A DNA stretch of 64,000 bases, from assembly GCA_904374465.1 (NCBI GenBank), contig CAJFFY010000005.1:1-64000 (forward strand). The letters run 5' to 3'. Positions within the stretch are counted from its first letter, which is position 1; every line of letters starts with the position of its first letter. The notes beneath the pieces were generated by a model. The model ran no database searches and had not been told where the DNA came from. It was given only the letters and a program-made list of their open reading frames with translations. The position numbers and the translations under genes are program-made. Shown here one piece after another: positions 1-7,866 of this stretch. The DNA is from an uncultured Subdoligranulum sp. (lineage in GTDB: Bacteria; Bacillota; Clostridia; Oscillospirales; Ruminococcaceae).

Positions 1-999
1 GACCATCTGGCTGGTGTAGCTGTTCTCGTTGTCGTACCAGGACACGACCTGAACCTGATAGGTGTCGTCGTCGATCTTGGTGACCATGGTCTGGGTGGCG
101 TCGAACAGGCTGCCGTAACGCATGCCGATGACGTCGGAAGAAACGATCTGATCCTCGTTGTAGCCGAAGCTCTCAGAGGCAGCAGCCTTCATAGCGGCGT
201 TGATGGACTCCTTGGTGACGTCCTTGCCCTTGACAACGGCAACCAGGATGGTGGTAGAACCGGTGGGAACGGGCACACGCTGGGCAGAGCCGATCAGCTT
301 GCCGTTCAGCTCGGGGATGACCAGGCCGATGGCCTTGGCAGCGCCGGTGGAGTTAGGAACGATGTTCTGAGCACCAGCACGAGCGCGGCGCAGGTCGCCC
401 TTACGCTGCGGGCCGTCCAGGATCATCTGGTCGCCGGTGTAAGCATGCACGGTGGTCATGATGCCGGAAACGATGGGGTAGGTCTTGTTCAGGGTGTCGG
501 CCATCGGAGCCAGGCAGTTGGTGGTGCAGGAAGCAGCAGAGATAACCTGATCTTCCTTGGTCAGGGTCTTCTCGTTGACAGAGTAGACGATGGTCTTCAG
601 GTCATTGCCGGCAGGAGCAGAGATAACGACCTTCTTGGCGCCAGCAGCGATGTGAGCCATGCTCTTCTCCTTGCTGGTGTAGAAGCCGGTGCACTCCAGA
701 ACGACATCGATGCCCAGCTCGCCCCAGGGGCAATCCTTGGCGTCTTTGATGGCGTAGATGGTGATCTTCTTGCCGTCGACGATGATGCAGTCATCACCGG
801 CCTCGACGGTGTGCTTGTGCTCGCCGATCTTGCCCAGGAAAGAGCCCTGAGCGGTGTCGTACTTCAGCAGGTGAGCCAGCATAGCGGGGCTGGTCAGATC
901 GTTGATGGCAACGACTTCGTAGCCGTCCGCCTCAAACATCTGACGGAAAGCCAGACGACCGATACGGCCAAAACCATTGATAGCAACTTTAACAGCCAT
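1..999 (-). CDS. gap: Glyceraldehyde-3-phosphate dehydrogenase, type I (partial, C-terminus off window)
   Basis: NAD-dependent glycolytic enzyme converting glyceraldehyde-3-phosphate and phosphate to 1,3-bisphosphoglycerate in the cytosol. The reverse-strand frame opens with MAVKVAINGFGRIGR (Rossmann nucleotide-binding start) and contains the hallmark catalytic motif ASCTTNCLAP with the active cysteine, then GSAQRVPVPTGS and WYDNE near the window edge. Only the last few residues are missing. The start is ATG at 999 with a ggagg ribosome site just upstream. The preceding ~230 bp carry its promoter, so it appears to be transcribed from its own start. Identification rests on several family motifs and is very secure. 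Confidence 0.97.
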   Translation of the reverse strand, partial: MAVKVAINGFGRIGRLAFRQMFEADGYEVVAINDLTSPAMLAHLLKYDTAQGSFLGKIGEHKHTVEAGDDCIIVDGKKITIYAIKDAKDCPWGELGIDVVLECTGFYTSKEKSMAHIAAGAKKVVISAPAGNDLKTIVYSVNEKTLTKEDQVISAASCTTNCLAPMADTLNKTYPIVSGIMTTVHAYTGDQMILDGPQRKGDLRRARAGAQNIVPNSTGAAKAIGLVIPELNGKLIGSAQRVPVPTGSTTILVAVVKGKDVTKESINAAMKAAASESFGYNEDQIVSSDVIGMRYGSLFDATQTMVTKIDDDTYQVQVVSWYDNENSYTSQMV

Positions 1000-1067
1000 A
1001 GTAAAATCCTCCCAAGATTTTATTGTATAACCTTGTGAGCGGTATCCCCGCTCTGCGGTATGATACT

Positions 1068-1096
1068 ATTGTACCCTATTCTCCGACAATCTGCAA
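1068..1096 (-). promoter_or_regulatory. Predicted sigma-A promoter for gap
   Basis: On the minus strand a TTGCAG -35 box (1091-1096) and TACAAT -10 box (1068-1073) are separated by exactly 17 bp. This gives a leader of about 60 nt ahead of gap. Assigned by eye; no start-site data. Confidence 0.6.
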
Positions 1097-1227
1097 GAGG
1101 GTTGTTATTCTTTTAACGCGAATTTTTCAAAAAAAATTCTTATTTTACGGTGTTGGAAGGATTTTCCACACAGGGGGGCCGGGCAAACTGCACAGACTAG
1201 GCCATAACCGAAACGGAGGTGTTGCCC

Positions 1228-1827
1228 ATGCAGCCCCATGAACCTGCCAGGGACCTGCTGGCCGAGCGCGCGGCCCACGGCCTGCCGGTGGTACCGCAGT
1301 TGCGGCTGCTTTGCCTGGCAGAGGCCCTGCACGCCCCGGCAGCGCGCCGGGCCCTGGACCTGAATGCCGAACTGGAAACCCTTGGCACCGCTCTGCAGGA
1401 AAGTGTACGACGCCGCACCGGCTGGCTTTCCCTCTCCCTGCCGGGGCAGCCGGTGCCGGCCGCAGTCCCCCGCCAGCTTTTACAGACGGCTCTGTTGTGC
1501 TGGGTGCGCAGTGTTCTGGCATGCCCCACCGCCCGGGCTGTATTACAGCTGGATACCACCAGGCAGGCCGGCATTCTGGTGCTGCGCGGCGGTCTGGGGC
1601 GGAACCTGCCCGGCGATACCCGCGCCCTTTTATTGCGGCTGGCCGCTGTCTGCGGCGGTGCCGTGGTGCAAAGCGGCGGCACCGGGCCCTTTACTGCGGC
1701 GGTCCGCCTGCCGCTGCGCCGGGATCTGCCCTTGTTGCCGGCCCGGGAATCCATGGAACTTTTGTACGACCGGTACAGCCCGCTGCAGGTTTTTTTGCAG
1801 GAATACTGTGCCGGAACAAACGAATGA
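1228..1827 (+). CDS. Hypothetical protein, possibly a degenerate histidine-kinase-type ATPase
   Basis: A 199-residue protein with no signal peptide or membrane segment. The ATG at 1228 is preferred over the upstream GTG at 1219 because GGAGG (1215-1219) sits 8 nt before it. The C-terminal half (about residues 85-165) has the rhythm of a GHKL ATPase domain: a helix resembling the N-box region but without the usual asparagine, and a segment reading LLRLAAVCGGAVVQ then SGGTGPFTAAVRLPL, which resembles the end of a kinase G2 box and last strand. There is no recognisable phospho-acceptor histidine. It is therefore either a worn-down kinase or an unrelated protein. It is a single gene between gap (opposite strand) and a strong terminator. 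Function unknown. Confidence 0.6.
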   Translation: MQPHEPARDLLAERAAHGLPVVPQLRLLCLAEALHAPAARRALDLNAELETLGTALQESVRRRTGWLSLSLPGQPVPAAVPRQLLQTALLCWVRSVLACPTARAVLQLDTTRQAGILVLRGGLGRNLPGDTRALLLRLAAVCGGAVVQSGGTGPFTAAVRLPLRRDLPLLPARESMELLYDRYSPLQVFLQEYCAGTNE

Positions 1828-1857
1828 CCGGGGCCTCGGGCCCCGGTCATGTTTTAT
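1826..1857 (+). terminator. Intrinsic terminator after the 1228 gene
   Basis: A perfect 10-bp stem (gaccggggcc / ggccccggtc) with a 3-nt loop spans 1826-1848 and is followed by a T-rich stretch (gttttatt). It overlaps the stop codon at 1825-1827. Confidence 0.8.
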
Positions 1858-2687
1858 TCTACCTGTTCGGTGGCGTCGGCTCCGCCGGCAGCCCAGGCAC
1901 AGACCAGGCCGCACAGGCCGAACCCACCCAGCCCCAGCCCGGTCAACAGGTCGGGGGTTGTCAGCATGCCGTTGGCTGCCTCATACAGAGTCTGGGGCAG
2001 CTCCAGCCCCGTGCAGAGCAAAAAGCAGCCGGCCCCCGCCGCAAACAGGGTGTGCCCGCAGGCATACCCCGGCACCAGAAACACCTTGAGCAGCACCACG
2101 GCAAACAGCAATGCAGCCGCCGCGCTGAGCACCCGCAGGGTGCAGGGCAGCCGCTGCAGGGAGGCCGGCACAAACTGGAACCGCCAAACCAGGCGCCACA
2201 GCATACACAAGGGCAACACCACCGCCAGAACCGGACTGCCCAGCCGTTCCCGCCGTATACCAAAGCCCGCAAAAGCTCTGGCACCGTAGGCCGCCAGCCA
2301 AAGCCCCCCCAGCACCGGCGTGATCACATCGGCCCAAGCGGCCAGCGGGGAATAGGAGACAAACAATCCGGGGAACTGGGTAACCAGCTGCGCCGCCGGG
2401 AAGGTCAGCGCTCCGCTGAGCACCAGCAGCACACCGGTCAACACCATGCACACCCCCAAGGCGGGGTTGCGGTCCCGCAGGGCGGCCGGTTGCGCCGCGG
2501 CCCAGCGGGCCGGCAGGTAGGGCAGCAGCAGCGCGGCCAGCCAGACGACATACCGCACCCACACCGAACCGGCCAGGGCAAACCCGGTTTCTGTCTCGGT
2601 CCAGAGCAGCAGATCCGCCGTATGGGCGGCCGCCAGCAGCACCCCGGCCAACAGCAGCACCACACCATGAAGTCGTTTTTCTTTCAT
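1854..2687 (-). CDS. Hypothetical polytopic membrane protein
   Basis: A 277-residue hydrophobic protein with about seven or eight predicted membrane helices. The first is at residues 8-28 and the last near 245-265, with short charged loops rich in Arg. I do not recognise a family. The ATG at 2687 (MKEKRLHG) is the first in-frame start downstream of a usable promoter; an AAGGAG lies about 14 nt upstream, a longer spacing than normal. It is a monocistronic unit facing the SpoIID-like gene divergently. It shares no obvious catalytic residues with known transporters. Confidence 0.75.
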   Translation of the reverse strand: MKEKRLHGVVLLLAGVLLAAAHTADLLLWTETETGFALAGSVWVRYVVWLAALLLPYLPARWAAAQPAALRDRNPALGVCMVLTGVLLVLSGALTFPAAQLVTQFPGLFVSYSPLAAWADVITPVLGGLWLAAYGARAFAGFGIRRERLGSPVLAVVLPLCMLWRLVWRFQFVPASLQRLPCTLRVLSAAAALLFAVVLLKVFLVPGYACGHTLFAAGAGCFLLCTGLELPQTLYEAANGMLTTPDLLTGLGLGGFGLCGLVCAWAAGGADATEQVE

Positions 2688-2769
2688 AGGCTTTTCCCAT
2701 TCTCCTTGGTCTAACGGGGCCGCCTGTCCGCATAGGTTAGGACGAGCCCGTGTGAAAAAATCTGAGAGT

Positions 2770-2798
2770 ATTGTACCGCCCCACCGGGCAAATTGCAA
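2770..2798 (-). promoter_or_regulatory. Predicted promoter for the membrane protein gene at 2687
   Basis: Minus-strand TTGCAA (2793-2798), 17-bp spacer, TACAAT (2770-2775). The -35 box is a self-complementary hexamer but no matching + strand -10 lies 17 bp away, so it appears to serve one direction only. Confidence 0.6.
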
Positions 2799-2816
2799 GA
2801 GCGAGGGAGAACCGCC

Positions 2817-3815
2817 GTGAAAAGAAGATGGATCTATCCCCTGTTGCTGGTATTTCTGGCCAGCGCTGCCCCCTTCGGCGCCCTGTTGCTGCCGGGTACT
2901 CCCCCCGCAGCCTCCTCCGCCGCTCCCAGTCCTTCGCCTGAACCGGAGCTGCCCGCCATCACCCCCCAACCCCTGGCCGCCTCTCCCCAGCCGGAGCGGA
3001 CCGATGCCGGGGCAGACCTGACCCTGTACGATGCCGCGGCAGGGCAAACCGTTACGGTGCCGGTGCGGGATTTCCTGATCGGTGCGGTCGCCAGTGAACT
3101 GCCGCCCGACTGGCCGGAGGACGCCCTGTGCGCCCAGATGGTGGCCAGCCACAGCTATGCCCTTTCACTGGGTGACGAACCGATGCAGGTCAACAGCGCC
3201 CTCTGCGCCGGATGGACCGACAAAACCGTGTTGCAGGCGCGCTGGGGGGAAGACTTTGCCGGGAACTATGACCGGTTGGCCGCTCTGGCCGATACCGTGG
3301 CCGGTGCGCTGCTCTGTTACGAGGGCGCCCCCGCTGCCGCCTGCTACCACAGCATCAGCGCCGGCAAAACCGAAGCCAGCCAGAATGTCTGGGTCACTGC
3401 CCTGCCCTATCTGCAGGGCGTGGACTCCCCCTGGGATACCGCCGTGCCGGAGTACGAAGTATCGATCTGTTACAGCGCCGAACAGATGGCCGCCCTGCTG
3501 CAATCCCTGGGTTTGCAACCCGGGAATGACCCCACGGTCTGGTTCGGTGCCGCCGAATGGGACGACGCGGGCTATGTGCGCACCATGGAAGTCTGCGGCG
3601 AGACGGTGGGCGGCACGACACTACGGGGCGCCCTTTCGCTGCGGTCGGCCAGTTTCACGGTGGACTACGGGGATGGCCAGTTTTCCATCACCACCCACGG
3701 CTACGGTCATGGCGTGGGGCTGAGCCAATACGGCGCCAAAGCCATGGCCGAGGGCGGGGCCTCCTGGCGGGAAATCCTGACCTACTATTTTCCCGGCTGC
3801 GAGATCGTGGAATAA
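2817..3815 (+). CDS. spoIID: SpoIID/LytB-family peptidoglycan lytic protein
   Basis: A membrane-anchored glycan-strand hydrolase family member. In spore formers SpoIID cleaves peptidoglycan between stem-peptide-free sugars during engulfment. The protein (332 aa from GTG 2817, preceded by gaggga) has one N-terminal membrane segment (residues 6-27), a Pro/Ser-rich linker to about 65, then the SpoIID domain. Family marks visible: VASELPPDWPEDALCAQ, whose Glu94 aligns with the catalytic glutamate of the family, followed by AxHSYAL; and near the C-terminus HGYGHGVGLSQYGA and ILTYYFPG. An upstream TTG at 2793 is possible but has no ribosome site. It stands alone, not beside other sporulation genes, so a vegetative wall role is also possible. 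Confidence 0.88.
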   Translation: MKRRWIYPLLLVFLASAAPFGALLLPGTPPAASSAAPSPSPEPELPAITPQPLAASPQPERTDAGADLTLYDAAAGQTVTVPVRDFLIGAVASELPPDWPEDALCAQMVASHSYALSLGDEPMQVNSALCAGWTDKTVLQARWGEDFAGNYDRLAALADTVAGALLCYEGAPAAACYHSISAGKTEASQNVWVTALPYLQGVDSPWDTAVPEYEVSICYSAEQMAALLQSLGLQPGNDPTVWFGAAEWDDAGYVRTMEVCGETVGGTTLRGALSLRSASFTVDYGDGQFSITTHGYGHGVGLSQYGAKAMAEGGASWREILTYYFPGCEIVE

Positions 3816-3844
3816 AAAATCAGCCTCCCCGGTCGGGGAGGCTG
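3813..3844 (-). terminator. Intrinsic terminator of the PTS gene
   Basis: A perfect 10-bp stem (cagcctcccc / ggggaggctg, loop ggtc, 3821-3844). On the minus strand it runs into TTTTTT (3814-3819). It lies between two convergent genes and overlaps the very end of the SpoIID-like frame's downstream region. Confidence 0.85.
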
Positions 3845-3851
3845 TGGCGTT

Positions 3852-5720
3852 TCAGGAATGGAGCGGTTTTTTCAGCAGGCCCAGCAGAGCGGCCGTGAGC
3901 AGCGACCCCGCCGCCAGCGCCAGCAGGAAGCCCGCCGGGTTCTGGATTACCGCAATGAGGAACAGACCGCCATGGGGTGCCGGGCAACCGCAGCCCAGCA
4001 ACACCGTGAGGAAGCCTGCCAGGCCGCTGCCCAGCATGCAGGCAGGGCCCACTCGCAGCGGATCCCGCAATGCAAAGGAAAGCGCACCCTCGGTGACGAA
4101 GGATGCCCCCATGAGCAGATTCTGGGGCACTGTGCGCTGCTCTTCCTGGGTGAACCGGTCCTTGAAGAACAGACAGGCCAGAGCCACCCCGATGGGCGGT
4201 ACCATGCCGCCCACCATAACCGCCGCCATGAGGTCATACTGTTCGTTGACCAGCGCCAGCGTGCCGGTAAGGTAGGCCGCCTTGTTGATGGGCCCGCCGT
4301 AGTCGGTGGCCATCAGCAGCCCCAGCACTGCCCCCAGTGCCAGGCGACTGCCTCCCTGCATGGTGTCCAGCAGATCGCACAGCCAGAGATTGAAATGCCC
4401 CAAAGGCGGATTGACCAGCAGTACCATAAGTCCGCCTACCCCCAGCAGGCTGAGCACCGGCGTCAGCAGGCTGGTGCGTACCTGTTCCAGGGCGCTGGGC
4501 AAGCGACGGCCGATCCAGTTGAGCAGCCGAACCAGCAGGCCGGCCGCAAAACCGGCCACCAATGCGCCCCAGAACCCACTGGATACCCAGTTATCCTCAC
4601 TGCCCAAAGTAGTGCCCAGCTGTGCCAGGTATCCGCCCAGAAGTCCTGGCATGAAGGCCGGCAGATCGCTGATGCTGTAGGCAATGAAAGCGGCCAGCAC
4701 GGGATAGACCAGCACAAAGGCCGCGCGGCCGACGGTATCCATCATGTCGGTGAAAGATGCCGGCACCCCCAGTTGCGCCAGGAACAGGGCCAGCGCAATG
4801 AGGACGCCTCCCGCCACCACAAAGGGCAGCATATGGGTGATACCGCTCATCAAATGGCGGTAGGCCTCCCGGCCCAACTCCTTCCAGTCGTTGCTGCGGA
4901 AACCATCGCCGCCGCGGTAGACCGGCACGCTGCTTTCCGCCGCCCGGTCCAATACGGCCCCCGGGTCCCGGATGGCCTCCCGGGTGGATACCGACACCAC
5001 CCGTTTGCCCACAAACCGCGCGGTGGACACCGTACGGTCCGTTGCCACAATAATACAGTCCGCCCCGGCAATGTCCTCGGTGGAGAGGGGGTTGTTGACC
5101 CCTGCCGCGCCGTTGGTTTCCACCTTCAGGCTGACACCCCGCTCCTGGGCTGCCTTTTGCAGGGCTTCCGCCGCCAGATAGGTGTGCGCCAGCCCCGTGG
5201 GGCAGGCCGTCACCGCCACAAAGCGCCAATGTTCCGGCTGCGGGGGTTCCGGAGCCGTGGCCTGGGGGTGTTCCTGGGCGTCCACCAGGGCGCAGAAAGC
5301 CTCCGGGCTGTCGGCTGCCAGCAGCTGCCGGCAAAAATCCTTGTCCAGCAGCAGGGTGGCCAGTTCGGCCAGCACCTGCACATGGAGATCATTGGCATCT
5401 GCCGGGGCGGCAATGAGAAACAGCATCCGCACCGGGGCGCCGTCCGGGGTTTTGCAGTCCAGCGGTGGGTCCAGTGTCAGCGCCGCCAGCCCCGGGGCAC
5501 GCACCGCCGCACTTTTGGCGTGGGGAATGGCCAGGCCACCGCCCACGCAAGTACCGCCCAGTGCTTCCCGGGCCTGCACGTCGGTGGCAAAGGCGGTGGC
5601 ATCCGTCAAATTGCCACCGGCCGCCATCTGCTGCACCAGCAGATGGATCGCCTCCTCCATGGAGTTGACCCTGCGATGCAGTGCTACGCAGGCCGGCTGC
5701 AAAAAGTCCGTGATGTGCAT
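3852..5720 (-). CDS. fruA: PTS fructose-family transporter, fused IIA-IIB-IIC
   Basis: Imports and phosphorylates a hexose, probably fructose, using phosphate from HPr. It is one 622-aa polypeptide: IIA (residues ~1-150) with phospho-acceptor His67 in GGGLAIPHAK; IIB (~165-265) with phospho-cysteine Cys173 in TACPTGLAHT; and a multi-span IIC from about 285 to the end (HLMSGITHMLPFVVAGG, then ATDYGGPINKAAY). The start ATG 5720 has AGGAGG 8 nt upstream. It is not accompanied by 1-phosphofructokinase or a DeoR-type regulator, unlike the usual fru operon, so partner genes must be elsewhere. Own terminator downstream. Substrate is inferred from family only. Confidence 0.93.
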   Translation of the reverse strand: MHITDFLQPACVALHRRVNSMEEAIHLLVQQMAAGGNLTDATAFATDVQAREALGGTCVGGGLAIPHAKSAAVRAPGLAALTLDPPLDCKTPDGAPVRMLFLIAAPADANDLHVQVLAELATLLLDKDFCRQLLAADSPEAFCALVDAQEHPQATAPEPPQPEHWRFVAVTACPTGLAHTYLAAEALQKAAQERGVSLKVETNGAAGVNNPLSTEDIAGADCIIVATDRTVSTARFVGKRVVSVSTREAIRDPGAVLDRAAESSVPVYRGGDGFRSNDWKELGREAYRHLMSGITHMLPFVVAGGVLIALALFLAQLGVPASFTDMMDTVGRAAFVLVYPVLAAFIAYSISDLPAFMPGLLGGYLAQLGTTLGSEDNWVSSGFWGALVAGFAAGLLVRLLNWIGRRLPSALEQVRTSLLTPVLSLLGVGGLMVLLVNPPLGHFNLWLCDLLDTMQGGSRLALGAVLGLLMATDYGGPINKAAYLTGTLALVNEQYDLMAAVMVGGMVPPIGVALACLFFKDRFTQEEQRTVPQNLLMGASFVTEGALSFALRDPLRVGPACMLGSGLAGFLTVLLGCGCPAPHGGLFLIAVIQNPAGFLLALAAGSLLTAALLGLLKKPLHS

Positions 5721-5756
5721 GGGGAGGGCCTCCTGTCTTTGGCGGAAATACATCGT

Positions 5757-5789
5757 AAAAAAGCGGCTCCGCGCGCAGCGGAGCCGCTT
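5757..5789 (-). terminator. Intrinsic terminator of the MsmK-type ATPase gene
   Basis: A perfect 12-bp stem (aagcggctccgc / gcggagccgctt, 5-nt loop, 5761-5789). On the minus strand it is followed by a U tract formed by the A run at 5757-5762. It separates the ATPase from the PTS gene. Confidence 0.88.
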
Positions 5790-5805
5790 TGTACAGCGAA
5801 TGGGA

Positions 5806-6918
5806 TCAGTTGAGCAGCGTCTTCTCGCTCTCGGGATCGAACAGATGGATCTTGTTGGTGTCCATGGCAACAACGATCTTGTCGCCGCGGCGGGACTTGG
5901 AGGTCGGCGCCACACGAGCCATCAGGTTCTGGCCCTGGTAGGTCAGGTAGAGGTAGATCTCGGCACCCATCAGCTCGGAAACTTCCACTTCGGCGTTGAT
6001 GTGGCTGTTGGGATGCTTGGCCAGGAATTCCTCGTCGTCCTTGATGTCCTCGGGACGGATGCCGACCTTGAGGGTCTTGCCCACATAAGCGTCCAGCTTG
6101 CCGTCGGCGGTCTTCTCGGTGGGCAGCGGAATGATGGTGCCGGCCAGGTCGATGGTGTACTGGTTGCCGTTCTTGTTCAGCTTGCCGTCCAGGAAGTTCA
6201 TCTGGGGGCTGCCGATGAAGCCGGCCACGAAGATGTTGCAGGGATAGTCGTACAGGTTCTGCGGGGTATCCACCTGCTGGATCAGGCCGTCCTTCATGAC
6301 GACGATGCGGTCGCCCATGGTCATGGCCTCGGTCTGGTCATGGGTAACGTAGATGAAGGTGGTAGCCAGCTTCTTGTGCAGCTTGATGATCTCGGTACGC
6401 ATGCTGGTACGGAGTTTGGCGTCCAGGTTGGACAGGGGTTCGTCCAGCAGGAAGACCGCCGGGTTACGGACCATGGCGCGGCCCAGGGCAACACGCTGAC
6501 GCTGGCCACCGGACAGAGCCTTGGGCTTACGGTCAAGCAGGTGCTCGATTTCCAGGATCTTGGCGGCCTCACGCACGCGCTTGTCGATCTCGTCTTTGGG
6601 CATCTTGCGCAGTTCCAGACCGAAGGCCATGTTCTTGTACACGGTCATATGGGGGTACAGGGCGTAGTTCTGGAACACCATGGCGATGTCACGGTCTTTG
6701 GGCGGCACGTCGTTGATCAGGCGGTCGCCGATGTACATCTCGCCGCCGGAGATTTCTTCCAGACCGGCGATCATACGCAGGGTGGTGGACTTGCCGCAGC
6801 CGGAAGGACCGACGAAGACGATGAACTCCTTATCGGCGATTTCCAGGCTGAAATCGGGAACGGCAACAACGTTACCGGGGTAAACCTTTTTAACGTGACG
6901 GCAGCTGATAGAAGCCAT
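5806..6918 (-). CDS. msmK: Sugar ABC transporter ATP-binding protein (MsmK/UgpC/MalK type)
   Basis: Cytosolic ATPase that powers CUT1-type carbohydrate ABC importers; MsmK homologues often serve several different permeases. The protein has 370 aa: Walker A GPSGCGKST at residues 37-45, Q-loop in VFQNYALYPH, signature LSGGQ at 135-139, Walker B FLLDEP near 156-161, and a C-terminal TOBE/MalK regulatory region with VGIRPEDI. ATG 6918 follows GGAGGG at 7-nt spacing; an in-frame TTG at 6933 overlaps the ribosome site and is rejected. No permease or binding protein is adjacent, which fits a shared ATPase. It is transcribed divergently from an AraC-type regulator through interleaved promoters, so regulation by that protein is plausible. 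Confidence 0.95.
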   Translation of the reverse strand: MASISCRHVKKVYPGNVVAVPDFSLEIADKEFIVFVGPSGCGKSTTLRMIAGLEEISGGEMYIGDRLINDVPPKDRDIAMVFQNYALYPHMTVYKNMAFGLELRKMPKDEIDKRVREAAKILEIEHLLDRKPKALSGGQRQRVALGRAMVRNPAVFLLDEPLSNLDAKLRTSMRTEIIKLHKKLATTFIYVTHDQTEAMTMGDRIVVMKDGLIQQVDTPQNLYDYPCNIFVAGFIGSPQMNFLDGKLNKNGNQYTIDLAGTIIPLPTEKTADGKLDAYVGKTLKVGIRPEDIKDDEEFLAKHPNSHINAEVEVSELMGAEIYLYLTYQGQNLMARVAPTSKSRRGDKIVVAMDTNKIHLFDPESEKTLLN

Positions 6919-6970
6919 GACAAAACCCTCCAAATATGGTATTTGTGCCCCGTGTCCGGGGCTGATTTAC

Positions 6971-6999
6971 TTGACACGACTATAATAACAGGTTAAAAT
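6971..6999 (+). promoter_or_regulatory. Predicted promoter for the AraC-type regulator gene
   Basis: A consensus TTGACA (6971-6976), 17-bp spacer and TAAAAT (6994-6999). It interleaves with the msmK promoter on the other strand. Confidence 0.6.
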
Positions 7000-7010
7000 A
7001 GGTTTGAAAA
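6982..7010 (-). promoter_or_regulatory. Predicted promoter for msmK
   Basis: Minus strand: TTTTCA (7005-7010), 17-bp spacer, TATTAT (6982-6987). Its -10 lies inside the spacer of the opposing + strand promoter, so both cannot be occupied at once. Two AAAATAG copies 12 bp apart (6995-7001 and 7007-7013) overlap this -35 and could be regulator half-sites. Confidence 0.5.
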
Positions 7011-7040
7011 TAGCATTTTATTGATATTGGAGTGTGGAAA

Positions 7041-7814
7041 TTGATATTTGAGCCGAAAATTTACTGCAGCTGCGCCCAGACGCTGGAACTGGACGGTACC
7101 GAGCCGGCTACCCTGTCGGGCGCCGGGCTGTGGGCAGGGATTCTCTCCCGCGGGGAATGCCTGCTGGAAGGCTGTGCGCAGCCCGGCCGCAGCGGGGATA
7201 TTCTGCTGGGGCCCGCTCCCCTGACGCTGACCCCACAGGCGGATTGCCATCTGCTGGCGGTACGTCTGACCGGACGCTGTGCCGATGCCTACCTGCTGCG
7301 GCTGGGGACGGGGCGCTGGGCGGACGGCGCCTCCTGCCCGGGCGCGGCCGAACTGATGGCCCAGCTGCAGGGGGGCGGCACCGCTCCCCTGGCCTACGGG
7401 CTGCTGTGTGCCCTGGCCAAGGCAGACGAGACGGCGCGGCCGCTGCCGCCCCTGGTGGCCGAGGCCCTGGCCGCCATCCGGCAGAACTATATGGCTCTGT
7501 ATGGGGTGGAAGAGCTGCGTGAGCAGCTGGGGGTGACCAAAAGCCATCTGGTGCGGGCCTTCAAGCAGGCGCTGGGGGTGCCCCCCGGCAAGTACCTGAC
7601 CAACGTGCGCATTGAGGCAGTCAAAACGCTGCTGCTCACCGACCAGTACAGCCTGGAGATGATCGCCGGTCTGACGGGATTTTCGGGGGCCAACTATCTA
7701 TGCCGGGTCTTCAAGCGGGAGGTGGGCATCTCCCCCGCCGCCTGGCGGGCGGCTGCGGCACCGCCCCCCGTGGTGCCCAAACTGCCGCCCCGCAGCGAAG
7801 AAATGTTTGTATGA
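7041..7814 (+). CDS. AraC-family transcriptional regulator
   Basis: A DNA-binding regulator of about 257 aa, probably responding to a sugar. The N-terminal ~140 residues form a cupin-like sensing domain (ECLLEG, GDILLGPAPLTL). The C-terminal ~100 residues hold two helix-turn-helix units: VEELREQLGVTKSHLVRAFKQ and SLEMIAGLTGFSGANYLCRVFKREVG, ending in the family's SPAAWR. Start is uncertain: TTG 7041 has GGAG at 8 nt, whereas GTG 7032 is in frame but lacks a ribosome site. It is divergent from the MsmK-type ATPase gene, with overlapping promoters between them, which suggests it controls itself and msmK. That link is inference. Confidence 0.88.
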   Translation: MIFEPKIYCSCAQTLELDGTEPATLSGAGLWAGILSRGECLLEGCAQPGRSGDILLGPAPLTLTPQADCHLLAVRLTGRCADAYLLRLGTGRWADGASCPGAAELMAQLQGGGTAPLAYGLLCALAKADETARPLPPLVAEALAAIRQNYMALYGVEELREQLGVTKSHLVRAFKQALGVPPGKYLTNVRIEAVKTLLLTDQYSLEMIAGLTGFSGANYLCRVFKREVGISPAAWRAAAAPPPVVPKLPPRSEEMFV

Positions 7815-7816
7815 TA

Positions 7817-7849
7817 TAAAAACAGGCGCAGCCTTTCGGCTGCGCCTGT
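7817..7849 (-). terminator. Intrinsic terminator of galE
   Basis: A perfect 12-bp stem (acaggcgcagcc / ggctgcgcctgt, loop tttc, 7822-7849). On the minus strand it runs into a short U tract (A run at 7818-7822). It sits between convergent galE and the AraC gene and may stop both. Confidence 0.82.
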
Positions 7850-7866
7850 CTGTGTTCCGGGATGGA

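Noticed and set aside
3858..5813. A 651-codon + strand frame opposite the PTS gene
   Set aside because: Antisense shadow; the minus-strand frame has catalytic His and Cys motifs and a good ribosome site.
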